Part shown: positions 1 to 7,562 of the stretch, piece after piece
How positions within the stretch are numbered: the stretch's first letter is position 1
Layout: each line of letters begins with the position of its first letter
Origin: Clostridia bacterium
Lineage (GTDB): Bacteria; Bacillota_A; Clostridia; Christensenellales; Aristaeellaceae
Assembly (NCBI GenBank): GCA_017464225.1
Contig: JAFUDW010000148.1
Coordinates: 1 to 33,437 of the forward strand
Direction: 5' to 3'
DNA: 33,437 bases
Notes under the pieces: generated by a model
Databases searched by the model: none
What the model saw: the letters and a program-made list of their open reading frames with translations, nothing else
Told to the model about the DNA's origin: nothing
Translations under genes and position numbers: made by a program

Positions 1-35
1 CACGCGCAGCGGGCCGAGGATTGCGCAGCAATCCC

Positions 36-94
36 GAAAAAGCTGGATGACGGCTGATTGAGCTTGCTCATATCAGACGGCAGCCCGCTTTTTC
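36..94. terminator. Probable bidirectional intrinsic terminator at left edge
   Basis: The outer arms GAAAAAGC (36-43) and GCTTTTTC (87-94) are complementary. They enclose an inner hairpin, CTGAT-TGAGC (54-63) with GCTCA-ATCAG (66-76, one bulged T). Each strand has a GC stem followed by TTTTTC. The site would end the rightward transcript entering from the left edge and the leftward transcript of the mutase gene. A further hairpin, GGATTGC/GCAATCC (18-34), lies just outside. Confidence 0.55.
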
Positions 95-309
95 ATTGCC
101 TCAGACGGCCTCTTTGCAACAGCCCATAAGCTATACTGGCGGAAATTGCTTGAAAGTGTCGTCTACTTTGTTCGCCCGATGAGGTCCAGGAGGCGAAGTC
201 TCCTGGCGCGGGATCATAAGGGCCGCGGAGGCCCTTATCGTACCCCATCAAAGCTCTGTTTAAACAGTTCTCATGATCGGACGTCGGCATCCGCTCCGGC
301 AGTGAAAGG
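95..309. other. Non-coding, hairpin-rich 3' region of the mutase gene
   Basis: No convincing gene is present. Three short symmetrical elements are visible: CCAGGAG/CTCCTGG (186-192 with 200-206), ATAAGGGCC/GGCCCTTAT (216-224 with 230-238), and the perfect 12-bp palindrome CTGTTTAAACAG (256-267). None is followed by a U tract on either strand. They are more likely mRNA 3' structure or an interspersed palindromic repeat than terminators. A short open frame on the minus strand crosses them, but it has no ribosome site. Confidence 0.4.
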
Positions 310-1977
310 TTACAGCCTTTTCTCCAAGTCAGCTGCGATCTCCGCTTCCAGCTTTTCCGCCGCGGTGCGGTCAGCGGCCGTCACGCTGATGTATGCCTTG
401 AGCTTCGGCTCCGTTCCGGAGGGGCGAATGACCACGGAACCGCTTTCCTGCCCGCCTGCAAAATAGTATTTGAGCACATCCGATTTAGGCAGGCCGTTCA
501 GACCGGCCAAGTAATCCTCCGTCTTTACCACGGCCTGCCCGCCCAAAGACGCCGTACCGGCGCGGAAATCCCGCATGATGGCCTGCATTTTAGCCATCCC
601 GCTGCTGCCGGGGAACGCATAGGAGTGGAGCGTGTTCAGACAATATCCGTACGTATCGTAAAGCGCGTTCAGCCTGTCCAGCAGAGAAATCCCCCGGGTT
701 TTGTAGAAGGCGAACATCTCGCAGATCATGAAGGCTGCGTTCACGGCATCCTTGTCCCGCACATAAGCGCCGGTCAGATAGCCGTAGGATTCTTCAAAGC
801 CGCAGATAAAGTCCCCGGCGCGTCCTTCCCGTTCCAGCTGGCCAATCACTTCGCCGATAAACTTAAAGCCGGTCAGCACATTCAAGGTCTGCACGCCGTA
901 ACGCGCCGCGATTTTCTCCGCCAGATCCATCGTTACGATGGTCTTTACGAATACCGGATGCTCGGGCATGCACCCGTGCTTTTCCCGCTGGCCGCAAATA
1001 TAATCCAGCAGCAGTAATCCGACTTCATTGCCGGACAGCAGCTGATAATCGCCTGCCGCGATGCGCACGGCAATGCCGCAGCGGTCGCAGTCCGGGTCCG
1101 TGGCCAGCATCAGATCGGCTCCCGTTTGCTGACAATAGCGAAGTCCCAGCTCCATCGCTTCGCGGATCTCAGGATTGGGATAGGGGCAGGTGGGAAAATT
1201 CCCATCCGGGTTTTTCTGCTCTTCCACCACGGTCATGCGGGTGAAACCGCTTTCCTCCAGCACGCGGGATACAGGGACCAGGCCGGTACCGTTCAGCGGG
1301 CTGTACACGATGGCGACGTCCCGGTCGATCTCGTCGCCAAACAGGACGCTCTGTTTTTTGACTTCTTCAATGAAAGCCGTCAGGACGGAGGACGGGATAT
1401 ATTTGATCCTTCCGCCGCTTACGCCCGCCTCAAAGGCGATCTGCTTCACATCCGCAAAGATGTCCAGCGCGTTGATGCGGCAGAGTATCGCCTCCGCCGC
1501 CTCCGTGGTGATCTGGCAGCCATCCGGGCCGTATACCTTGTAGCCATTATATTGACTGGGATTGTGGGAGGCCGTGATCATCACGCCGGCAGAGGCCTTC
1601 AGCGCGCGCACGGCGAAGGAAACGGTCGGTACCGGAAGAAGGGCGGGCCAGATGTGCACCGTGATCCCGTTCGCTGCAAAGACACCCGCGGCTGTCCTGG
1701 CGAAAACATCGGATTTGATGCGGCTGTCATAGCCGATCACCACGCTTGCTCCCGCGCCAAGATAGTTTGCCAGGCCCTGGCTGGCCTTGGCGACCACATA
1801 TACGTTCATGCGGTTTGTGCCCGCGCCGATGATGCCGCGCAGTCCGCCCGTCCCAAAGGCCAGATCGCGGTAGAAGGCATCCTCGATCGCGCTGCCGTCC
1901 ATGCTTTTCAGCTCGGCTGCCAGATCGGCCTCCTCGGCGTACCGCAGCCAGCGTTCATATTCCGCTCGATAATCCAT
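310..1977 (-). CDS. Phosphoglucomutase/phosphomannomutase (alpha-D-phosphohexomutase family)
   Basis: A 555-residue cytoplasmic phosphohexomutase that interconverts hexose 1-phosphate and 6-phosphate. All family landmarks are present: GTGGLRG near the N-terminus (42-48), the phosphoserine loop TASHNP (135-140, Ser137), the magnesium loop DPDCDR (294-299), the sugar loop GFEESYG (393-399) and the phosphate-binding RPSGTEPK (518-525). The length matches the PgcA/ManB-like subgroup. The ATG at 1977 was chosen because an AAGGCGGG ribosome site lies 9 nt upstream; an in-frame ATG 48 bases earlier has none. It is probably the last gene of the minus-strand operon starting at 4091, and would feed sugars released from polysaccharide into glycolysis. 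Glucose versus mannose preference cannot be read from the sequence. Confidence 0.93.
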   Translation of the reverse strand: MDYRAEYERWLRYAEEADLAAELKSMDGSAIEDAFYRDLAFGTGGLRGIIGAGTNRMNVYVVAKASQGLANYLGAGASVVIGYDSRIKSDVFARTAAGVFAANGITVHIWPALLPVPTVSFAVRALKASAGVMITASHNPSQYNGYKVYGPDGCQITTEAAEAILCRINALDIFADVKQIAFEAGVSGGRIKYIPSSVLTAFIEEVKKQSVLFGDEIDRDVAIVYSPLNGTGLVPVSRVLEESGFTRMTVVEEQKNPDGNFPTCPYPNPEIREAMELGLRYCQQTGADLMLATDPDCDRCGIAVRIAAGDYQLLSGNEVGLLLLDYICGQREKHGCMPEHPVFVKTIVTMDLAEKIAARYGVQTLNVLTGFKFIGEVIGQLEREGRAGDFICGFEESYGYLTGAYVRDKDAVNAAFMICEMFAFYKTRGISLLDRLNALYDTYGYCLNTLHSYAFPGSSGMAKMQAIMRDFRAGTASLGGQAVVKTEDYLAGLNGLPKSDVLKYYFAGGQESGSVVIRPSGTEPKLKAYISVTAADRTAAEKLEAEIAADLEKRL

Positions 1978-2038
1978 ATCGTTTTTCCCGCCTTTTTTTT
2001 GATTCAGTATCCTCGCTGCTTCCATAGCCTTGAAAACT

Positions 2039-2074
2039 GTACGGCAAGAACGCGCTCAGCGCGTGCCGCCGTAC
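2039..2074 (-). other. Hairpin centred on the stop codon between two operon genes
   Basis: The arms GTACGGC (2039-2045) and GCCGTAC (2068-2074) enclose the perfect inner stem ACGCGC/GCGCGT (2050-2055 with 2059-2064). The three-base loop is exactly the TGA stop codon of the oxidoreductase gene (2056-2058). Only a short U-rich tract (AGTTTTC) follows on the minus strand. It could be a leaky terminator or an RNA-stability element that lowers expression of the mutase relative to the upstream genes. Confidence 0.45.
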
Positions 2075-3237
2075 GTTCCGCTCAGATCGACCACCTGGGC
2101 CTGGGAAGGGTCGCCTTCCTCATAGCGGGAGATGGCGATGCGTTTTTTAAGCTCTTCATAATACAGGTCTTCGTCGATGGGCAGCGTCACCTCATGGCCC
2201 AGGAAAGCGGACAGGTGCATGGCGTTGGACAGCATCAGCCCCTTTATGCCTTCCCTGCCGTCGGCCACCAGCTTTTCACCCCGGAGGATCGCGCCGCCCC
2301 AGGCGTTCACCACGCCGGTGTGCTGGGGATTCTGGCCGTCTGTTTCCACAATGGATTTGTTTGCGGGCATGCTGGCGAAAGGCTCTTTATTGGCGGCGCT
2401 CCATTCCGGTTCGGAAACGCTGAACTCCTCCAAATACAGTTGATCGTGCTCCACCAGCAGCTTGGCCCTGTCCATCTGGATCTCAAAGCGGTTGGAGCCA
2501 TGGGCGTCGCCGGTGGTGGTCACGAACACGCCCGTCGCGCCGTTTTCATACTCCACATAGGTGGTCACGTCGTCCTCCACCTCAATATCATGCCACAGAC
2601 CAAATTTCATGTGGGTATCCACCTTCACGGGCAGTCCGCAGATCCATTGCCACAGGTCCAGCTGATGGGGGCACTGGTTCAGCAGCACGCCGCCGCCCTC
2701 TCCCGCCCAGGTGGCCCGCCAATTGCCGGAATCATAATAGCATTGCGGGCGGTACCAGTCTGTGATGATCCAGTTGGTGCGGCGGATGCGTCCGTAAGCG
2801 CCGGACTGCACCAGCTCCCGCATTTTCCGGTAAACGCAGTTGGTGCGCTGATTGAACATCAGGCCGAACACCACCTCCGGGTGCCGATCGGCCATTTCGT
2901 TCATTTCCCGCACCTGCTTTGTATATACGCCCGCGGGCTTTTCCACCATGACATGGATGGAGCGCTTCATGCATTCCATGGCCAGCCCGGGATGCGCGTA
3001 ATGCGGCGTGGATACGATGCAGGCGTCGATCATCCCGCTGTCCAGCATAGCTTCGGCGGTGTCAAAAAAGGCTACGTTTTCTCCCAGGCGCCGGGCCGCC
3101 CATGCTTTGCGGGCGGGATTGATATCCGCCACGGCGGTCAGAACAAAATCCGGGCATTCGCCGTCCGCCACTCTGCACGCGTGTCCGCTGCCCATGTTGC
3201 CGATCCCAATAATCCCCAGACGGATCTTTTTTTCCAT
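2056..3237 (-). CDS. Gfo/Idh/MocA family NAD(P)-dependent oxidoreductase (1 of 4)
   Basis: A 393-residue sugar or inositol dehydrogenase-like protein. The N-terminal Rossmann domain has GIGNMG (11-16). The family EKP motif is at 99-101, with the catalytic Lys100. The C-terminal alpha/beta domain carries GGGVLLNQCPHQLD (181-194), with the His commonly used in catalysis. The ATG at 3237 is chosen over an in-frame GTG at 3255 because GGAGAAGGAG sits directly before it. The GTG overlaps the stop of the upstream isomerase gene, so the two are probably translationally coupled. Together they suggest oxidation or epimerisation of a sugar or sugar-acid from the polysaccharide. The substrate cannot be assigned. 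Confidence 0.9.
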   Translation of the reverse strand: MEKKIRLGIIGIGNMGSGHACRVADGECPDFVLTAVADINPARKAWAARRLGENVAFFDTAEAMLDSGMIDACIVSTPHYAHPGLAMECMKRSIHVMVEKPAGVYTKQVREMNEMADRHPEVVFGLMFNQRTNCVYRKMRELVQSGAYGRIRRTNWIITDWYRPQCYYDSGNWRATWAGEGGGVLLNQCPHQLDLWQWICGLPVKVDTHMKFGLWHDIEVEDDVTTYVEYENGATGVFVTTTGDAHGSNRFEIQMDRAKLLVEHDQLYLEEFSVSEPEWSAANKEPFASMPANKSIVETDGQNPQHTGVVNAWGGAILRGEKLVADGREGIKGLMLSNAMHLSAFLGHEVTLPIDEDLYYEELKKRIAISRYEEGDPSQAQVVDLSGTYGGTR

Positions 3238-3251
3238 GGCTCCTTCTCCTT

Positions 3252-4091
3252 TCACAGTAACCGTTTCAGCGCGCCGCAGGCCGCGTCAAAGGCCGCGTCG
3301 CCGTTGGGGTAACAATAAGCGTCCAGCTTGGTTTTCTGATCGCTCTGCTCCAGATCCTTGAGTCCTTCAAATACGCTGAGATGCGGCTCCACCGTGACCG
3401 CGTCCCCGCCCATTGCCCGGTAATCCCGGAGGATCTCCTGAATGTGCCCGATCCCGCGCCCGGAGGGCACCACACGGCCGTCCGCGAGCGCGTCTTTGAT
3501 GTGCAGATATTTGATCCGGCGTTTCAGCAGCGACCAGGCCTGCAGCGTATCCTGGCCGCACTGGATAAAGTTGGCAGGGTCGAATATGCCGTTCAGATCG
3601 GGAAAGGCGTTCAGCAGATCCAGGCAGCGGTCCGCCGTATCCCCATAGATCCCCTTTTCGTTTTCATGGCACAGGGCGACCCCACAGCCCTTTCCCGTAT
3701 CGAGCATCCGCCCCATCCAATCGATCACCTTGCCGCGGAATTCCTCTTTTCTTCCTTCGGGCGTGTAAAATGAAAACAGCCGTACGTTTTCGGCTCCCAG
3801 CACATGGGCCAGTTCCAGCACATGGCGCAGCTTGTCCAGGTGCTCCGCAAAAGCGTCGGTTTCAATGGGAACCTTGCCAATGGGGGAACCCATCGACCAG
3901 ACGGTCAGCCCGGCGTCGTCCAATTTCCTGCGCACCTCGCGGGCTTTATCCAGCGAGATCTCGGCAATGTTCTGTCCGTCTACGCCACGGATCTCCAGGC
4001 CGCTTAGGCCGTTCCGGCGCATGGCGGCGATTTGCCCGTCGATCTGTCCGGAAGCTTCGTCGGCAAAGGCATAGATCCTGATTGCGTTCAT
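3252..4091 (-). CDS. Sugar phosphate isomerase/epimerase (xylose isomerase-like TIM barrel)
   Basis: A 279-residue protein of the AP-endonuclease-2/xylose-isomerase-like TIM-barrel family (IolE, hydroxypyruvate isomerase and ketose epimerase relatives). The expected metal ligands appear in order on successive strands: Glu143 in CHENE, Asp171 in FDPANF, His197 in HIKD and Glu235 in VEPH. It starts with ATG at 4091 after AAGGGGG. It is the first gene of the leftward operon driven from 4244-4272. These barrels are often paired with Gfo/Idh/MocA enzymes, where one partner oxidises and the other isomerises the same sugar. That pairing is inferred here from adjacency. Confidence 0.87.
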   Translation of the reverse strand: MNAIRIYAFADEASGQIDGQIAAMRRNGLSGLEIRGVDGQNIAEISLDKAREVRRKLDDAGLTVWSMGSPIGKVPIETDAFAEHLDKLRHVLELAHVLGAENVRLFSFYTPEGRKEEFRGKVIDWMGRMLDTGKGCGVALCHENEKGIYGDTADRCLDLLNAFPDLNGIFDPANFIQCGQDTLQAWSLLKRRIKYLHIKDALADGRVVPSGRGIGHIQEILRDYRAMGGDAVTVEPHLSVFEGLKDLEQSDQKTKLDAYCYPNGDAAFDAACGALKRLL

Positions 4092-4243
4092 TTTTATACC
4101 CCCTTGCGCGTTTTTTTGAATGATCGGCCCGCTCGCCGTTCTTTTCCGCGGCGATGCGAAGGGCCGCTGAATTACGGCGCCCCTTTTGATTTCCGGCTCA
4201 GGGGCGCGTCCAAGCTTTTCCTGCCGGCATTTTCATTGCAAGC

Positions 4244-4314
4244 ATTATATCATGGAAATTTTTCACAGTAAACATGGAAAGTTGCTTGTTATATTGTAAA
4301 TGTTGTTCTATAAT
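4244..4314. promoter_or_regulatory. Bidirectional promoter/operator module A
   Basis: Two divergent sigma-A promoters stand back to back. Rightward: TTGTTA (4286-4291), 17 bp, TATAAT (4309-4314). Leftward: TTTACT (4272-4267), 17 bp, TATAAT (4249-4244). The two -35 boxes are 13 bp apart. The sequence aligns without gaps over all 71 positions to the inverted module at 12273-12343 (54 identities). Internal CATGGAAA direct repeats (4251 and 4273) are 22 bp apart, two helical turns, as expected for AraC-family half sites. The module should drive the esterase/GH5 genes to the right and the isomerase, oxidoreductase and mutase genes to the left. Confidence 0.8.
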
Positions 4315-4320
4315 GATGCT

Positions 4321-4493
4321 GCATGGCCCGGGATCGCGACGCCGATCCCGGCAACGTTCCTGCCGGACGCGTAGAAAAACCGGCATGCCGTAAATGATCA
4401 TACGATAAGTCAGGCATTTATGGGAAGGCCCTCGTGAACGCGCGGCGGCTGGCCGCTCTCCCGGAAACGCCTTGACTTTATGGAGGAAAAACA
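4321..4493 (+). other. Structured 5' leader of the esterase/GH5 transcript
   Basis: About 170 nt lie between the predicted start site and the esterase start codon. They include a 9-bp hairpin CCGGGATCG/CGATCCCGG (4328-4336 with 4343-4351), a second stem TGCCGG/CCGGCA (4361-4366 with 4380-4385), and GCGGC/GCCGC further on. I do not recognise a known riboswitch class, and no U-tract terminator is visible. It may serve mRNA stability or translational control. Confidence 0.4.
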
Positions 4494-5510
4494 ATGGATA
4501 TACTTGCAATCCCGCATGCCCGCTACGGCCGTTTTGATCCGCGGGAAGAGGCGTGCTGTCTTTGGTGGTCGGGCTCGGGGATCGGCTTGGAGCTGGCCTG
4601 CGGATACCTGACGGTGGAGGCGGAGAGCTTTGCCGAGGAGCACGCGCCCTGGCTGGCCGTGCTGGCGGACGGCGCGCCCATTGCGCGCTTTCCCCTGATG
4701 AAGGGCCGCCATACCTATTCCGTGCTGGCGGGCATGGATCCCGCTGTTCGCCATGAAATCGCTATCCTGCGGGATACGCAGCCCACGCCCGACGAGCGCA
4801 GCCCCATCCTTCTGCACGGGATCGAAACGGACGGTACGCCCGTGACGCCCGCGGCCAAAGACCGGCTGGTGGAGTTTATCGGCGACAGCCTGACGGTGGG
4901 CGAGGGCTGCACCGGTCCCCGAGGCGCCGAGGAATGGCGCATGGCCTGGATGTGCAATACGGCGGCGTTCCCATCGCTGACCGCCGAAAGGCTGCGCGCC
5001 GAAAAGCGGGTGATCGGCGTCAGCGGCTGGGGCGTATGGAAAAGCTGGGACGGTCAGGAAACCAACCGGCTGGGCCTGGTGTACGAAAAGCTTTGCCCGC
5101 TGATCGCGGCCGGCGATACGCCCTATGATTTTCAGGAGCGGCGCGCGGACGCGGTGATCGTCAACCTGGGCACCAATGACGGCAACGCCATTCAGTCGGA
5201 AGCCGATCGGGAGGCGGCGGAGGGGCAGATCACCGCGCGCGCTGCCGAACTGATCGCCATGGTGCGCGCCCGTCAGCCGGAAGCGCTGATCGTTTGGGCC
5301 TACGGCCTGTGTGGAAACGCCGTGGAGCAGCCGCTGCGCAGGGCGATCGACGCGTGCCGGAAGAAGGGAGACGCGCGGGTGTTTTATCTGCCTTTGCCCG
5401 ATTGCGGAAGCGATATTGGCTCGCGCCAGCATCCAAGCCGCGCCGCGCATCGGCGGGCGGCCGACTGCATTGCCGCTTTCCTGGAAAAGGAATGGAGCGG
5501 GATCGAATAA
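4494..5510 (+). CDS. SGNH/GDSL hydrolase, CE2-like carbohydrate esterase
   Basis: A 338-residue esterase. Residues about 1-120 look like the N-terminal beta-sandwich of carbohydrate esterase family 2. The SGNH domain follows, with the nucleophile in FIGDS (Ser132), the block GTND (226-229) and a late catalytic His in RQHPS (His313). CE2 enzymes remove acetyl groups from xylan or mannan oligosaccharides. The ATG follows TGGAGG closely. There is no signal peptide, so it probably deacetylates imported oligosaccharides in the cytoplasm, unlike the secreted GH5 enzyme encoded 18 bp downstream in the same operon. The CE2 assignment rests on architecture and is moderately sure; the SGNH fold is clear. 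Confidence 0.85.
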   Translation: MDILAIPHARYGRFDPREEACCLWWSGSGIGLELACGYLTVEAESFAEEHAPWLAVLADGAPIARFPLMKGRHTYSVLAGMDPAVRHEIAILRDTQPTPDERSPILLHGIETDGTPVTPAAKDRLVEFIGDSLTVGEGCTGPRGAEEWRMAWMCNTAAFPSLTAERLRAEKRVIGVSGWGVWKSWDGQETNRLGLVYEKLCPLIAAGDTPYDFQERRADAVIVNLGTNDGNAIQSEADREAAEGQITARAAELIAMVRARQPEALIVWAYGLCGNAVEQPLRRAIDACRKKGDARVFYLPLPDCGSDIGSRQHPSRAAHRRAADCIAAFLEKEWSGIE

Positions 5511-5528
5511 GCGAGGGGAGAAAAACCT

Positions 5529-6737
5529 ATGAAAAAATTGCTTGCGCTGATGCTTTGCTTGGCTGTGACGGTTCCCGCGGGGTTTCCGGCCTGCGCCGCC
5601 GAAGGCGCAGCCGTGCCGGAGCTGACCGTAACGCGGCGCGAGATCCCGGACAACGATGCCATGCGCTTCCTTGCGGCCATGGGCGCGGGCTGGAATCTGG
5701 GCAACACTTTTGACGCTGTCAGCCAGGGCCGAAACAATATCAAACTGTTCAATGAAATGACGCTGGAAACGGCCTGGTGCGGCGCGGAAACGACGGAAGC
5801 CATGTTCGATACCCTGAAGGAGGCCGGCTTTACCACCGTCCGCATCCCCGTTTCCTGGCATGACCATGTAATCGGGATCGATCATCAGATCAGCGAGCGC
5901 TGGATGGCGCGCGTGCAGGAGGTGGTGGACTGGGCCTACGACCGGGACTTCTTTGTGATCCTGAACGTGCATCACGACGAGGAGCAGTTCCTGCCCGCGT
6001 CGGCCCATTATGATGCGTCCGCCCATTATATGCAGTGCGTTTGGCAGCAGATCGCCCAGCGCTTTCGCGATTACGGCGAGCGGCTGATCTTTGAAAGCAT
6101 GAACGAGCCGCGGCTGCTCAACACCCCATACGAGTGGAATTTCAAAGCCTCGTCCAAGGATTGCCTGGACGCCGCTGATTGCATCAACCGCCTCAATCAG
6201 CTGTTTGTGGATACAGTGCGCGCAACGGGCGGCGGCAACGCCGAGCGATACCTGATGGTGCCCGCCTACGACGCCAACCCCGACTACGCGGTAAACCGGT
6301 ATTTTCAGCTGCCTGCCGATCCCGCCGATAACCGCATCATCGTGTCCGTCCACGCCTATACGCCTTATACCTTTGCGCTGCAAATTGAAGGTACAAAAAA
6401 CTTCAACCTGAAAACGGGCGGGCAGCGCAACGATATCATCAAATTCATGGATAATTTATACAACAAATACATCGCCAACGGCATTCCCGTGGTGATCGGC
6501 GAGTTCGGCGCGCTGGATAAGGGCAATTTGCAGGATCGCGTGGATTTTACCGCCTTCTACGTCGCCTCGGCCAGCGAACGGAATTTGCCCTGTCTTTGGT
6601 GGGATAACAACGCGTACACCGGCAGCGGTGAAAAATTCGGTCTGCTGCAGCGAAGGGACTGCACCTTCCCATATCCCGAGATCGTGGAAGCCATCATGAC
6701 CTACGGAAGGCGCGATCAGGCGTCCGCGGCGGAATAA
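5529..6737 (+). CDS. Secreted glycoside hydrolase family 5 endoglucanase
   Basis: A 402-residue extracellular beta-glycanase. Residues 1-24 form a Sec signal peptide (MKK, hydrophobic core, small residues before the cut). The single GH5 barrel shows WNLGNT (55-60), the conserved Arg in VRIP (105), NVHH (146-149), the acid/base Glu193 in FESMNEPR, HAY (275-277), the nucleophile Glu325 in VIGEFG and the substrate-binding Trp in LWWDN. FESMNEPR and SVHAYTPY resemble subfamily GH5_4 (xyloglucan, lichenan or cellulose), but this subfamily call is tentative. No carbohydrate-binding module, dockerin or cell-wall anchor follows, so the enzyme is probably released. It is translated from GAGGGGAG just downstream of the esterase gene. 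Confidence 0.92.
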   Translation: MKKLLALMLCLAVTVPAGFPACAAEGAAVPELTVTRREIPDNDAMRFLAAMGAGWNLGNTFDAVSQGRNNIKLFNEMTLETAWCGAETTEAMFDTLKEAGFTTVRIPVSWHDHVIGIDHQISERWMARVQEVVDWAYDRDFFVILNVHHDEEQFLPASAHYDASAHYMQCVWQQIAQRFRDYGERLIFESMNEPRLLNTPYEWNFKASSKDCLDAADCINRLNQLFVDTVRATGGGNAERYLMVPAYDANPDYAVNRYFQLPADPADNRIIVSVHAYTPYTFALQIEGTKNFNLKTGGQRNDIIKFMDNLYNKYIANGIPVVIGEFGALDKGNLQDRVDFTAFYVASASERNLPCLWWDNNAYTGSGEKFGLLQRRDCTFPYPEIVEAIMTYGRRDQASAAE

Positions 6738-6769
6738 GGAGAAGCAGCGCGCGGCCTCCGCTTTTTCGC

Positions 6770-7459
6770 TCATGAATCCTTCTGCTGAAATTGGAGCCCG
6801 CTGGAAATGCCGAGGGTATGGGCGGTATCGTTGAACAGCTCGATCCGCGGGTGCACATATTCGCCTCTGCGCACGGGAAACTCCAGGATGATGACGGAGG
6901 TGAATTCATAGGGCAAAACGGTGCAGACATAGGGGAAAGGCAGGGCCAGCAGGTGCGACAAGGCGCAGGCTCCGGCCCCGCCGTGGCTGAACACGGCAAT
7001 GGTTTTCTGCCTGTCCGTTTCACAGAAATACCGGGTGCCTTCATGCCGGTAGCCCTGGCGCAGCAGCAGAGCGTCAAATTTCGCGCTGATATCATCCAGA
7101 TATTGCAGGGCAACGTTGTTTTTAAAAGAAGGATGCTGCCGCCAATCCGCATGATAAAAATCAAAATCGTCCCGGCTGATCATCCAGTCGCTGACCGTCC
7201 GGGGATGGCCTTCCGCCGGAACGCCGGGCCCGCCCCAGGATATTTCATGCATATAATCCAGCGTTTGCACCGGCAAACCCAGCCGCTTGGCGGTAAAAGC
7301 GGCCGTTTGGGCGGCGCGGCCCATGGGGGAAGCGTAGATTTCGGCGATGTTTTCCCGTTCCAATCGCTTTGCCGCGGCTTCCGCCTGCGCTTTCCCGGTT
7401 TCCGTTAAGCAATCCTTCTCATAATCGGGTTCTCCGTGACGAACGAAAATGATCCGCAT
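6770..7459 (-). CDS. Histidine phosphatase family protein (phosphoglycerate mutase-like)
   Basis: A 229-residue cytoplasmic phosphatase of the branch-1 histidine phosphatase superfamily. It shows the phospho-accepting RHG at 7-9 (His8), SPMGRAAQT with Arg48, an acidic residue at Glu72 and the second catalytic His159 in FSHGG. The start at 7459 is set by GGAGG seven bases upstream; a longer frame to 7606 would run through the hairpin at 7495-7521 and into the neighbouring gene. It lies downstream of the solute-binding protein in the same direction and converges on the GH5 gene. A role as a sugar-phosphate phosphatase fits the locus, but the substrate is unknown. Confidence 0.87.
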   Translation of the reverse strand: MRIIFVRHGEPDYEKDCLTETGKAQAEAAAKRLERENIAEIYASPMGRAAQTAAFTAKRLGLPVQTLDYMHEISWGGPGVPAEGHPRTVSDWMISRDDFDFYHADWRQHPSFKNNVALQYLDDISAKFDALLLRQGYRHEGTRYFCETDRQKTIAVFSHGGAGACALSHLLALPFPYVCTVLPYEFTSVIILEFPVRRGEYVHPRIELFNDTAHTLGISSGLQFQQKDS

Positions 7460-7494
7460 CCTATCCTCCAACCGTACATTGCGGAAGCAAGTCA

Positions 7495-7521
7495 GGAGGA
7501 CGCGCAAGCTGCGCGTCCTCC
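7495..7521. terminator. Strong 12-bp hairpin after the solute-binding protein gene
   Basis: GGAGGACGCGCA (7495-7506) pairs perfectly with TGCGCGTCCTCC (7510-7521) around a three-base loop. The only U-rich tail (CTTTTCT) is on the plus side. On the minus strand it is therefore more likely to protect the 3' end of the abundant solute-binding-protein mRNA, or to terminate it partially, than to act as a full terminator. Confidence 0.5.
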
Positions 7522-7562
7522 CTTTTCTATAGCTCTCGCATCCTGGCGGGGTGCTTCGTTGA

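Noticed and set aside
1..57. Possible C-terminus of a rightward gene entering from the left edge.
   Set aside because: All three frames end within 60 bases and nothing distinguishes the true one, so no partial gene is called.
93..290. A 65-codon minus-strand frame downstream of the mutase gene.
   Set aside because: It consists largely of hairpin sequence, lacks a ribosome site and has no recognisable domain.
1126..3312. A 728-codon open frame on the plus strand across the mutase and oxidoreductase genes.
   Set aside because: It is antisense to two genes with complete family motifs, spans their junction and shows no recognisable domain. Long antisense frames are common in GC-rich DNA.
4323..4397. 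A 24-codon open frame starting almost at the predicted transcription start of the esterase transcript, a possible leader peptide.
   Set aside because: No ribosome site and no run of regulatory codons. The segment is better explained by the two hairpins it overlaps.
4410..6383. A 657-codon minus-strand open frame opposite the esterase and GH5 genes.
   Set aside because: The plus-strand genes have catalytic motifs, ribosome sites and a signal peptide; the antisense frame has none of these.
6738..6769. Possible terminator between the convergent GH5 and phosphatase genes, because GCTTTTTC follows a GC-rich stretch.
   Set aside because: Only four-base complementary arms (GGAG/CTCC) with a long loop were found, too weak to call.
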